Assembly: GCA_026545225.1 (NCBI GenBank)
Contig: CM048852.1
Span: 57,419,146 to 57,483,145, forward strand
From: Cornus controversa
Taxonomy: Eukaryota > Streptophyta > Magnoliopsida > Cornales > Cornaceae
DNA length: 64,000 nt
Reading direction: 5' to 3'
Below are positions 1-12,600 of the stretch, piece after piece. The notes under the pieces are model-generated. The model saw only the letters and a list, made by a program, of their open reading frames with translations, was not told the origin of the DNA and made no database searches. Position 1 is the first letter of the stretch; every line of letters begins with the position of its first letter. The position numbers and the translations under genes were made by a program.

Positions 1-440
1 ACTTAAATCTAACAAAGCTAATATTCGACCCCAACCCACCCCGCCCCAAAAAAAAAAAAAACATTACTCATGCCGTAAATTCCAATTTGAGATTGTTGAC
101 CCTTCCCTAATGTATAATTAATTAAAATAAAGGTGGGAGAAAAAAGAGAATTGTACAGAAACCTGCATTTTAAAGAAACCATACCCCATGCTTAGAAAGC
201 CAACATCTGTCTATCTTAAAAAAGACAAACCACTGTAGTGATCTGTGTCTCAAGGCCCATGACCAAGTTTTATTCGATAGTAATAATGCACAAACAGCTT
301 CCCTAGAAAGAATGCCTCATGCGGCAGCCAATAATATTCACAGGTCGTTCTAAATGGTTTGATATGAAACCAAAATATCATATATCTCAAGGCCCGTTGA
401 TCAGTTTTTGATTTAATAGAACCATTTAATGGACAGACAG

Positions 441-690
441 ATAGGGACGGACCTACCAAGGGGCCACCCTCACCCCCACTGGGCCCTTGGTTATTTATAT
501 AACTAACTATGATTTTTGTTAAAAATTTAAAAATGCCCCCACTCAATTTTTGAAAATATTCCACTATATATTCTTGCCCCCACTGGACCCTTGGTTATTT
601 ACATTACTAACTATGATTTTTATTAAAAATTTAAAAATGCCCCCACTCAATTTTTGAAAATACTCCACTACAAATTCTTGCCCCGTTGTT
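441..690. mobile_element. hAT-like transposon fragment
   Basis: The stretch AGGGACGGACCTACC near 443 resembles the CAGGGGCGGACC-type terminal inverted repeat common in plant hAT elements. It is followed by a C/G-run-rich subterminal region like those of the elements at 30.7 and 35.1 kb. No matching second end or target duplication was found, so this is probably a truncated non-autonomous copy. The rest of 1-1393 holds CT-rich microsatellite sequence (about 721-795) and no recognisable gene. Confidence 0.45.
473..684. repeat. 104-bp tandem duplication inside a hAT-like fragment
   Basis: Two adjacent copies of a unit beginning CCCCCACTGG lie at 473-576 and 577 to about 684 and differ at only a few positions. 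They sit just inside a hAT-like end and within the unfinished third intron of the E2 gene. No coding potential is seen. Confidence 0.8.
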
Positions 691-1390
691 TTTTTGGATT
701 CAAAAGATAGTAAAGTAATCGGCTCTCTCTCTCGTTTCTTCACTCTCTACCACCCTATATCCATAGTAATCAACTCTCTCTCTCTCTCTCATTTTCTCAC
801 TCATAATCTACTAAACCCTAACTTGAAACAATCCAAGCTAGTATTTAATCAAAAATATTAAATAATCCTACCTTGTTCAAGTTCATGTGAGAGAACTCAC
901 AAAGCTTTAACACTATGCTGTAGGGTTTTTGTAAAAGGTCCGCCTTCATCCTCTTGCATGTACAAGACATAATAATCTGGAGCGAACATTCATTCCTCAC
1001 CCCTTTCCAATATAAATGACTGTCTATTCATCATCCATAAGTTTGTAAGCCAATAGTGCACAATTAACCTAGACTGATTATCCACAAATTCCATGTTCCA
1101 ATTAAATTTATCACTGTGCATGATCATATTCACACTTGTCTTTGTAATCCTATTTTTCATATTCACACTTGTCTTTGTAATCCTATTTTTCAGATATCAT
1201 ATGTCAGCATATGTCACCATACTGTTTGTAAATACTAAGTGCAAGGACTTGCGGCCAATAATCAGTTATTAAGCATGCTGACTGGTCATAAGTAACTGAT
1301 ACCACAATTATTGTGCCACTCGTCATATGGAATCAGAGACTCAAAAATATTTTCCAAATATGATCAGTAAGTTGTTGGGAGCAAAACTCA

Positions 1391-2947
<1,557 letters not shown>

Positions 2948-3113
2948 GTTGCTTCAACAACGATGATATATAGAACTTTTTCGGAACCTCGGATCTGCAG
3001 AACTGCACACACCCAATATTAACAAAGTTTAACACGATGGAACAATGTTTCAATTATCAGAAGAGCGGAACTGAAAAAACCCACATCCAAAGTACTGGCA
3101 TATGCATAGATAC

Positions 3114-3152
<39 letters not shown>

Positions 3153-3545
3153 AATACATGGACAAAATCAATGTCCTACTTACTGAGAAAGATGGAAAAT
3201 TGAAATCAAAATAACAATGAAGAAGCGATGAGGGGTTGACGTTTAATTGGACAACCCTAAAGATGAACTACTAGAAGAGTATATGGATGAAATACCACAG
3301 TGGGAAAATGCAACGGCTTTGGAAATGGCGATTGGACGGAAAAAGCGGGAGAGGAGAGACGGCTTTCAAGCAGATCCACAACAGCAGCAGCCACCCCACC
3401 CCTACAGAGAGAAAGAGAGAGAGATAGAGAGAGAGGCCTCTGACTCTGAGGAGAAGGTGAAAACCCGCTTTTTCCTCTCGCCCAGACTTTTGCACGAGCG
3501 AAACAGAGAGAGAACGGTACCTACAGGCTGTGTTAATAAAGAAAG
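2948..3545 (-). promoter_or_regulatory. Probable 5' leader, leader intron and promoter side of the E2 gene
   Basis: Upstream of the E2 start codon, 2994-2948 reads as leader sequence behind a good acceptor. Farther upstream, on the minus strand, lies a CT-rich tract (3400-3440) of the kind common in plant 5' leaders. A (TA)n(CA)n microsatellite at 3113-3152 would lie in the leader intron. The transcription start is not determinable by eye. Confidence 0.4.
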
Positions 3546-3689
3546 ACGCCCAAACAACTATAATACCGTTTACACCCTTTACGCTATCCATAATGTCGTG
3601 TACGTCCTGTAATTAATTACTCCATTTGTATAATTTATTGAAATAACATACACTATCATGTGTTATTTCACTTATTATCTTTTCTGCCA

Positions 3690-4250
3690 TGACATTGGAT
3701 AAGAGTCAAAGAAATCAATACAAATGAGACTATATCGCCAAATTGTCTGAGCTTGTGGACATCTGCATAGAACATGATTGACTGTCTCTTTTTTAAAATT
3801 GCAGATTTGACTTAACGCTTGATCAATAATATTTCTCTTTTTAAATTGAATTGCATTGAAAGTTTTTCATGGAAACTCTGAAACATAAATAACTGAACTT
3901 CTTGAGTGGCTTTAATCGTCCATAGATCAATCCAATTTTTCCCAACTTCTACCGTATTACTGCTTTCTCCGGAATCTGTAATGGTTGAGCTTAACACCGA
4001 CAAAGTAAGAAAATAGGCACTTTTTTTTTTTTTTACAGAGGATTCCCCATTAGCATTTGGATCCCACACTTTCGAATCAGACCCCATCTATTTAATCACT
4101 GGAATGTGCAAAATTAGATCGTTATCTTGTTGATTAAATGCTGAATTAACTATACCCTATTTCCATGTTCTCCAATTATGATTTATAAGACTTCTAACCC
4201 ACTTAACATTTTTATTCTGTTGACTTGTTGAAACTCTAATTCAAGAAATT
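3690..4250 (-). mobile_element. L1-type LINE fragment (region after the reverse transcriptase, zf-RVT)
   Basis: Minus-strand reading frames match the C-terminal part of plant L1-type LINE ORF2. Seen are a segment reading VWDPNANGESSV, then WIDLWTIKATQEVQLFMF (the usual LWKLKVPPK block) and, after a frame change, CNFKKETVNHVLCRCP, the Cys/His pattern of the zf-RVT domain. It carries stops and frame changes and lacks the reverse transcriptase and endonuclease, so it is an old truncated copy. Weak similarity may extend to about 4560. The rest of 3546-4870 shows nothing recognisable. Confidence 0.7.
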
Positions 4251-4871
4251 AGCTTAACTGGATAAAGAACTTAATCTAATGTCTAGCAAATATTAAGCCT
4301 TCAACAAGACTCTGTAACCTATCTTAAACTCCCCTTTTACATGCTCTACTTTTGCAGCCACATTTTTTATTAAAATATTGAAATCCTGCGTTTTTTATCT
4401 ATTAATAATTGATGGGAGGCCAAGATATTTATTATTCCAATTTCCGTTCTAAATTCTGAGAATACCATTAACTTAAGCTCTCTTTATTCTGAGGTGTGCT
4501 ACCGTTGAAGTTTCACTTTATTTATGGAAGTTGACCATTTGGCCTCCCCCAATTTCAGCTTTATCCATTAATGGCTATAGAATAAGACGTCGAGCTCAAG
4601 CATGATAAGATCAGGTGAACCCACTTATCCGCAAACCCCATTATCTTCATTAAGCAGTCCAAGTATCTCCATTCAAGTCTATACCTAATTGAGGAGACTA
4701 TGGAGTTGAGCAATAGCAATATGATGTTTTCTTTTCTTTTTTTTTTAACACGCAGTATGATGGTTGAGTTTTAAATTCTTCAGCACTTAAATTTTTATTT
4801 TTGTCAAGCACCACCTTAATGATTATTTATCTTATTTATTTCTTAAACAAATGAATTCAAATTTTTTTTGA

Positions 4872-5183
4872 GTAAAGTGCATAAAAAACGCTTTTGTGTT
4901 ATTTGGTATGTGTTTATAAATCCCTATGATTTCAAAATTCAGAACAAATTGTCTCTATTACAAATTGATTATGACATATTTTTTTAAAAATCCAAAAGTA
5001 CTCTTTTTGTCATTTCACTTTTATTTTATTTTATTTTATTTATAAAGTAAAGGTATTTTAGTCATTTATTAAAATTGAAGATTTGTCCTTATTTGTCAAA
5101 ATTAAAAAATGTAGGAAGTTTTGTGAACAACGAGGAGTATTTGCACATTTTTTATATAGCGGGATTTTTTTATGCACTTTACC
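4872..5183. mobile_element. MITE-like element with 17-bp inverted ends
   Basis: The ends are inverted copies: GTAAAGTGCATAAAAAA at the left and TTTTTTATGCACTTTAC at the right. The 312-bp interior is AT-rich and has no ORF. A target duplication is not clear because both flanks are T-runs. This looks like a non-autonomous DNA transposon; the superfamily is not assigned. Confidence 0.65.
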
Positions 5184-5193
5184 CTTTTTTTTT

Positions 5194-5464
5194 ATAAATA
5201 CAACTTACACCCCCTCAGTTTAGTCAATATTTCGACCAGACTTTCTTGGTTTCAATATTTCCGACTACACTCCCTGAATTTGGATTCATGTATGAATTTT
5301 TCCCTTTTGTTAGTGTCACGTCATCAAACAAACATAATTTGCTAACATCAGTAAGAAAGTAAATTTAATGCACGTTATTGATAGGGGTATAATTAAAAAT
5401 ATTGAAACTATAGGAAATCTGGTCTAAATATTGCCTAAACTAAGGAAGTGTGAGTGATATTTAC
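5194..5464. mobile_element. MITE-like element with ~50-bp inverted ends
   Basis: The left end (from AAATACAACTTACACCCC, 5196) and the right end (…GTGAGTGATATTTAC, to 5464) are imperfect inverted copies over about 50 bp. Shared internal blocks are AGTTTAG-CAATATTT and GACCAGA. The element has no ORF. Its outermost motif (GTAAATATCAC) is shared with the neighbouring element at 5614-6465. Confidence 0.7.
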
Positions 5465-5613
5465 CTTTTTTTTTGCACAACCTGTTAGAAAATGAAAGAG
5501 TTATTGGTTTCTGTTTAAAAGAATATCTTGCATTTGAATATAATTGATTTGCTTTCTTTTTAAAATAAGGTGAAATCATACATTAGTCAAAACCATGAAA
5601 TTATTTATTATGA

Positions 5614-6465
5614 GGGTAAATATCAATGATACCTCTCGTGGTTTGATATATTGACACACACCTATAACTTTGTAAATTTTTATCATCAACACCTCCTGTC
5701 AATTTTGTCATTTTTTTAATATGTTAAATTAATGTCTTGATTGCCCCTGATTATTTAAATGTATTTTAATATAAAAATATCATAATGGAAAAATGACCAC
5801 AATACCTTTCATGATAATATGCATTGACAACTGATTTTTATTTGATGTTAATATTATTATTTATGGAAATAAATAATTAGATATATTATAGTGTATATAT
5901 AGATGAATATTATTATTTATGAAATAAATAATTATATATATTAAGTTATATATATTATAGTGCATGTATAGAGATAAATAGAGAAAAATAAAGAGAAATT
6001 TAATTACTTTTTATTTTATGTTAACATCATTATTTTATGAAAATAAATAATTATATATAGGCTATATATATATTATAGTATATTGTGTATATATAGATAG
6101 ATAGAGAAAAAGAAAGAGAAATTTAATTCCTTTTTTATTTTATGTTAACATTATTATTTATGAAAATAAATAATTATATATAGATTATATGTATTATAGT
6201 ATATATATAGGTATATTCAAAGGGGTATTTTGGTCCATAGATAGGGCTGAATAGAAAATTTTACTATTCAAATGGATTATGTCAGAAGTCAAAGGATAAT
6301 ATGGTGATTTTACCGTCAAAACTATTCTAACATGGTATACTTTTGATAGGAGGGGATGTAAGTGATATACGACACACACCACAAGGAGTGTTGGTGACGA
6401 AAATTCACAAAATTGCAGTCACACGTCAATACATTTAACCTCAAAAGGTGTGAGTGATATTTGCC
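5614..6465. mobile_element. MITE-like element with ~75-bp inverted ends and internal tandem repeats
   Basis: The left end (GGGTAAATATCAATGATACC) and the right end (…GTGAGTGATATTTGCC) are inverted and about 70-80% alike over 75 bp. The interior, about 5840-6200, holds three degenerate ~120-bp tandem units built on TTATTTATGAAAATAAATAA and ATATAGATAGAGAAA. No coding capacity is seen. It is probably a non-autonomous DNA element. Confidence 0.7.
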
Positions 6466-6761
6466 TTTCTTCTTCTTATTATTATTATTATTATTAGGTA
6501 TAGCAAAACAATCAAAGTATCAAACTATTTCATTTAAGTATTTACATACTCCTATTTTTTTTTTGCCTTACTAAAAGAAAAAAAAAAGATGTGTAATTTA
6601 GGAAGCACATATACTATTACAAGAGTAATGTACTCGTATAATATCCGATACCGATATTTCTTAGATACTCCCAGATATTTATCCGAAACATTCTAAAAGT
6701 ATTCATAATTAAATTTTTTTTTTTATTTCTAACACATATCTGATATTTCTCAGACACTTCA

Positions 6762-8466
6762 TGTTAGAAATATAGGAAGATTATATATTGAATTATTATT
6801 GATGAATAATACATAAAGACTTATTTATAGGCACCTAATCTTAGAGACCAAATTTACTGAGGAGATAAGAAACTCTAGTCCTAGATGAATTAGGAATCCT
6901 AAATGAATTAGAAAAAGAGTATAAGGAGTAACTTAATATTTAATATATTATCTAACAGCCCCCCTCAAACTCAAGGTGGGTTATATGAAACCAACTTGAG
7001 TTGAATACATAAAAACGATGACAGAGCTGTGAAGATACGATATGACGCATGAAAGTGCAGTATGATTACTACTGGAGGCGCATAGACACGTGTGATGACG
7101 CCTGGAGGCGCATTAGTGACGCACAGAAGCGCACGATAATTTATGGAGGCGTATGGAAGCGCGGAAACTAATCAAATTTTGAAGGCGCATGAAAACGCAA
7201 TAGTAGCGCACGAAAACACGAAGGCTAACCAAATTCTGAAGGCGCATGGAAGCGCGATAATAATGCACAGAAGGAGTTGTATGATTACCATAGGAGGCAC
7301 ATACAAGTGTTGTGATCAATCACGGATACGCGTGATTACCACAGGAGGCATATGTAAGTGTTGTGGTCAATCACGCTGGAGGGCGCATGGAAGTGTGGTG
7401 GTCAATCACAAAAACGTGTGATTAGCATTGAATACATGCAGAGACACGGTAATGGAACTGTGAAGATACAACACAATTACAAGAGCATGTGATCACCACA
7501 TAAAGTATGCGGAGACGCGGTAATTGAATTGTGAATATACAACACAATCACAAAAGCGTGTGATTACCATTGAATGCGTGCGGAGACGCGGTAACAGAAC
7601 TGTCTAGATGAGGACTCAATGAGCGAGGGAGTTGTGGATACTTGGATAGTAATGTGAAGGCGGTAGTGATCGTGGGTCTTGAAGGTGTTTGTTGGCGGCT
7701 TTGGACGAAGAACAATCTAAATTTCTTCACAAATCTAAGTCGAAAAAGATGATTCCACGCATATAAATTTATAGTCAGAAAAGTAACTTCAAATACATAT
7801 TTGACCACCCTTTTCTACTCGAAATATAAACATATAATTTATCAAATCGAAGCTCTTAGGATTTTCTATCTTTAGAATTCATCTCAAGTCGTTTAGATAA
7901 GTAACGAAAAAGTTATGATCAAAACAGTTTTGATGTGCAGAAAAGTGCGAACCAAAAATTTTAATTTTCGCTAATAATATTCGAACACCATGAATCTGAT
8001 TTTTTCGGCTTCCAAACACTCCCAAATTTTCAATCGTATGTCATTGTATGAAATCCACAAGCAAAAGAAGAGTGGGCTTCAAGTCACCTTTGAATTAAGG
8101 TAAATAAAAGAAAGAATTATTTAACAACTCTTACACCAATTGTGTGAGAGCGTTGGTTAGGTGTTGATTTGACAGAAGTTATTTTTATACGAGTAACTGG
8201 GACTGTCGGGGATGAAGCTGATGGTGTCATCTCCGGCGGTGAGGCCGATGAACAATGAAGACTACCAGAAATTGGTAGGCTCTGATATCATCTTAGAAAT
8301 ATAGGAAGAATATATATTGAATTACGATTGATGAATATAGGCACTTAATCCTAAAGACCAAATTTACTTAGGAGATAAGAAACCTAGTCATAGATAAATT
8401 AGGAATCCTAGATGGATTAGGAAAAGGGTATAACGAGTAACATAATATTTAATATATTATCTAATA
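6762..8466 (-). mobile_element. Small non-coding LTR element (TRIM/LARD-like)
   Basis: Two similar direct repeats, 6762-6957 (196 bp) and 8291-8466 (176 bp), bound a 1.3-kb interior. Read on the minus strand, TGATATCAGAGC follows the 5' LTR and fits a primer site for initiator Met tRNA. A purine run ending GAGGGGGGC precedes the 3' LTR. The ends follow TG…CA in the left copy. Flanking 5-mers CTTCA and TTTCA are a near-match target duplication. No gag or pol homology is seen, so it must have depended on another element. The LTRs have diverged clearly, so it is fairly old. The interior carries CpG-rich short repeats. Confidence 0.8.
7055..7605. repeat. CpG-rich degenerate tandem array inside the LTR element
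   Basis: Words such as GGAGGCGCATGGAAGCGC recur about every 30-60 bp in 7070-7260 and again near 7380. A second ~85-bp unit containing GCGGAGACGCGGTAA and ACAACACAATCACAA recurs at about 7440-7600. The composition stands out against the AT-rich surroundings. No reading frame is recognised. Confidence 0.7.
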
Positions 8467-8949
8467 TTTCAAAACACATTTTAAACAAATTTTAAATATG
8501 AAAATATAATTTTTTCAACAATAATACTATATTATAATTGTGAAGAAAAATTTAAAATTCACTTCAAACAGAAGTATTGAGATACATATCATAATTTAGT
8601 ACAAAATTTATACATGCTAATTATATAATGATTCTTAACTCTTATTTTGTTTATTAATGATAATATTTTATAATGAAGTATTAATAACTCAATTTTTTAT
8701 ATATATAAAAATATAATTTATTATTTTTATATTAATATATCTTATCCGTACGTATATCTTATTTTTTTTAAAGTTTATTGTACCATCGTACCAATGTCAC
8801 GTATCGGAGCGGTCTTACCCAGGTCACGTATACGGCTTCGCATGTAATACACCATTTACAAAGGGAACGCGAATTTCGCAGGAAGTGAAAGCCCTAAAAG
8901 GACAACTCTTGAAATTGTATAATAATAATAATAATAATATTATTACCGA

Positions 8950-9101
8950 ACGTAATGAATGCCGTTACACACTCTCTTTCTCCATCTATTCCCATATTTT
9001 TCACCTCCTCAAAAACTTCAATTTCAAACATCAGTTCTGCTCTCCAACGCGTCGCAAATTCATAACTGTTTTTCTATTACAAACACGTTGGATCTGTGTG
9101 G
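8950..9101 (+). promoter_or_regulatory. Probable 5' leader exon of the coiled-coil gene
   Basis: A CT-rich stretch ends at GATCTGTGTG|GTATGT (donor at about 9102). The start codon at 9651 lies just behind the sequence TTGTCAACAG, a possible acceptor. This suggests a non-coding first exon and a ~550-bp leader intron. It is inferred from splice-like signals only. Confidence 0.35.
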
Positions 9102-9650
9102 TATGTATCCGAATCGTATTACCCATTTTTTATATGTTTTACTTTCAAATCGAAGATTCTGAACTGTATACGGACGATTTCGCTTATATATGCACACACA
9201 AATATAAGCACATATATATGGTTTAGGGGCTGTTATACATTTCAAGTTTAGATTTCTATCATCACCCAGATTTTAATTTCGATTTCAGAATTGTGAATCT
9301 GTTCAAACTGGTCATATTAATTGGTCATTTCTAAATTAAGTACTCCCTGAATTGATGCTGAACTAACTCTTTAAACATTGGTAATCCTATACATGTGTGT
9401 GTGATTAAATAATGTGAGGTTGAGTTGGATAAGATCTCATGCTGAATCAGTTTCTGTATATATTAAAGACCGAATTATTTTCCAGATTGAATGACATGAA
9501 ATTGATTTGGATCAGAACTTGGACACATCATATGTAATGACTATGATTTTAATTGCAATCAAAGTGAAACCTCTGGTGGATTTGACAGATTGTAGTCTAT
9601 TCAATTAAGTGGCTTTCGAGTCTTGCAACTTGAGCTAAAGTTGTCAACAG

Positions 9651-12600
9651 ATGGAGGAGGAAAAAAAGAAGAAGAGAAACAAGAAAAAGAAGAACAAACA
9701 GACTAAATTAGCAGATGATGTCACTAATTCTGTTGGAGAATCGGCCTCTGTGGAGCAGAATCATGTTGCTGAGCAGAATCATCACAATCAGGTTTCTGAG
9801 ACTGCAGACGTTAAAAAACAAAACAATCTAGTGCAAAAAGCAGATGTGGATCAGGATGGACACCAGGCCAATGGCACAGGAAGTGTAAGTATGACTTTAC
9901 CGAAAGACTTATTTATGTGGAGGTTTATTATGCTGGCATTGATTATATTGCTAATTGTTATATATGTTAAAAAATGTTTGCATTTAGTTGCAGTATCTTA
10001 ATATGAATGGTTTCTTTGTGATGTATATATGCAACCATCAACTTCTAATTTTGTCCTTGGTAAATATGAAGTTTTATGTGTTTTACTAAGCATTAAATCC
10101 CTTCAGGATCCACAAACCTGATCAGACACTAGTGTATTTGTTCTCTTTTTGAAACCCAACAAATACATAGAATGCAAGATTATGTTGTAATGCTTTTGCA
10201 CTCACTGTAAAAAGAGATGTGAATGTGAACTTATGTGCACTCAGAATCAAATGGTTGTTGATTGAATCTGTTCTTATAGTTTTATTGCAGATGCCAATGG
10301 AGGATTGAAAGCAAAGACCCCAGATATTGTCATGATTTTCTCTAATTTTGATTTTCAAAACTGCCTGCTATAGCTGAATTTTGGTTGACTCCATGGAATG
10401 CAGGTTGTATTCTGTACAACTGTTAAAGCTGATGATTAATAGTGTTTTTTAGCTAAGATAGTGTTAAATTCAGAAGGCGACAATGTCTGGGGGATGGGGC
10501 ATCCTACCAGAAGAAAAAAAAAGGAAAAGGAAAAGGAGAAGGAGAAGGAAAAAGAAAAAGAAAAAGAGAAAACCCATGGTTGGAGCTACATGGTTATGAA
10601 TGGGGTCAAGTGACCCCAATAAGATCTTAAACATTGGTAGCCTGTTTAAAATTTTTGGATCTTTTTAAATAATTGTCCCCTCTTACTCTAAAGAATCAAT
10701 GGTTCAGATCAAAGGCTGATGAAAAATTTTCACAACTAATAAAATTAGTGTGAACATCATTTCAAAGATGGCAATTTGTTTGTTTGAAGTGAGGGAACCT
10801 CATATGACTTTTGTTTCAAGTTAAATAAAGAATAATTGCAAAAAAGAAAAGGAGAAGAGTAATTGTTATGCATGGGAACTTTTATCTTCACAGCAAATTT
10901 ATTTCTTCGACTAATACTAACATAAAAAATTCTAATTTCTTATCTTAAATATTGTTTAATTTTGTTGGGAGAATGTTATACCTTTTATAGATTGGCATAA
11001 TCTATGCTTATTTTAATTTTTATCAACGCATCTGTTGTGTTGAATCAAATGGACTTGCTATTTCTCTAAAGACAATGAGATCTGAACCTTTTTAAAGTCC
11101 GTTCCATAGCAGCCTATACCATTAGGTTGAGACACCATTTGCAAAATAATTGAGGTTTTGGTTCAACTACCCATATTAACTTCTAAAATTATACTTAGTT
11201 TCCTCTCATTTATTTACAATATCAAGAATTTCTGTTGGTTTGGTCAATTTTTAAGTAAGTAAATGTTATGAAAATGTATTACTACGAGGTTGATAAATTT
11301 TGTGAAAATAAAAATATCATCATCAAAATCATCATCTTTACCTTTATCCTGTACAAATAGGGTTGGCTACATGGATTCTCTTTTTCCACTCTTTTCTATC
11401 ATGAGTCATATCTGCTACCAGATTTAATTTTTTGAAATCGTTTCTTATTACTTCATTCCATGTTAGTTTTGGTCTACCTTTTTGTCTCTTACTCTCTATG
11501 CAAATCAATCTTCCTCTTCCCACAGTAGCATCTATAGGTTGGTGTTGAATGTGCCCATAATACCTAAGTTTACTCTCTCTTATTTTCTTGCTAATAGGCT
11601 CCAGACCTAGTCTCTTCCTAATTATTTGATTAATCCTATCTTTCCTAGTTACCCTCAACATCCATCTTAACATCCTTATTTCCGCCACATGCGTATGTTG
11701 TTCATGTTTTTTTTTTAGAGCCCCCCGGCAAGAAAATAAAATCTTAAATCACGGAATTCTGCTTCATATAACATAGCTGGTCTAATCATTGTGTTATATA
11801 CTTTTCCTTATAGTTGATTTGACATTCGTTTATCACATAAAACCCCACTAGGGTTCCTCCACTTTGTCCAACCTATTACAATTCTACTACTTAAATTATC
11901 ATCAATCTATCCGTCCTTTTGTACAATTGATCCCAAGTATTGAAATTAATTACTTTGAGTAATGCTTTGTTCTTGAATTTTTATTACTATATTATCATTT
12001 CCTATATCACTACGAAATTTACACTCCATGTATTCTGTTTTAGTTCTATTAATTTTTAGGCCATTTGATTCTAAAGCCGTTCCCCAAGCTTCTAATTTTA
12101 TTGCTAAGGCTTCTTTAGAGCTATGCAATAGCACTATGTCATATGCAAATAACATACACCATGGAAGGTCTCCTTGCAAGTCTTTCTTTATTTCATCATT
12201 GATTATCATTAAATTAAAAATATGCTTTATAATTTTTTTTTTTGATAAGTTTTTTTTTTTTATAAAAGGCGCTAAAAAAAAATGCCTGCCAGGCTTACAA
12301 GCTACCCCAGATGAAGAAAACCCTATTTTCACCAAGTACAACCTCTTGTTTGTACCTTGGAGTGTGGACCTATCTTTTTGTCCACAGTGAATCCTTTAGT
12401 GAGAACTTTTAAGAGCTACCAAACCATACTTGTCACCTTGGTTTTGGGTGCATGGTTGGGACTTTAACACTTGAAGTCAGGTCCGACTAAATATAATTTG
12501 AGGCTCAAGGCGAGTTCTCAACATGACCACGTGAGTTGGATCCCTATATTATAAGTTTTTGTGCAATTTTACTCATCTTCTTAGCTATCAAAATAGTAGC

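Larger units (their letters stand above)
6600..8830 (+). repeat. Older dispersed repeat, split by an LTR element
   Basis: Segments 6600-6761 and 8467-8830 together align with an uninterrupted copy at 13250-13832 in the same orientation. Both carry a GATAC-rich left part, an interior with AATTTAGTACaAAATTTATaCATGC, and a right part of repeated GTATC/CGTAC words. The outer ends are weakly inverted (GGAAGCAC… and …GCTTCGCATG), which suggests a non-autonomous DNA transposon. The LTR element at 6762-8466 was inserted into this copy. Confidence 0.7.

Noticed and set aside
3247-3612. 121-codon plus-strand open frame with Glu/Arg-rich sequence
   Set aside because: It is the complement of the CT-rich leader region of the E2 gene; low complexity and no homology.
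9885-10001. Hydrophobic C-terminal extension (FIMLALIILLIVIYV) of the first coiled-coil exon
   Set aside because: It lies after a strong GTAAGT donor at 9885, and the downstream phase-0 exons fit; read as intron, though an intron-retained isoform ending in a membrane segment is not excluded.
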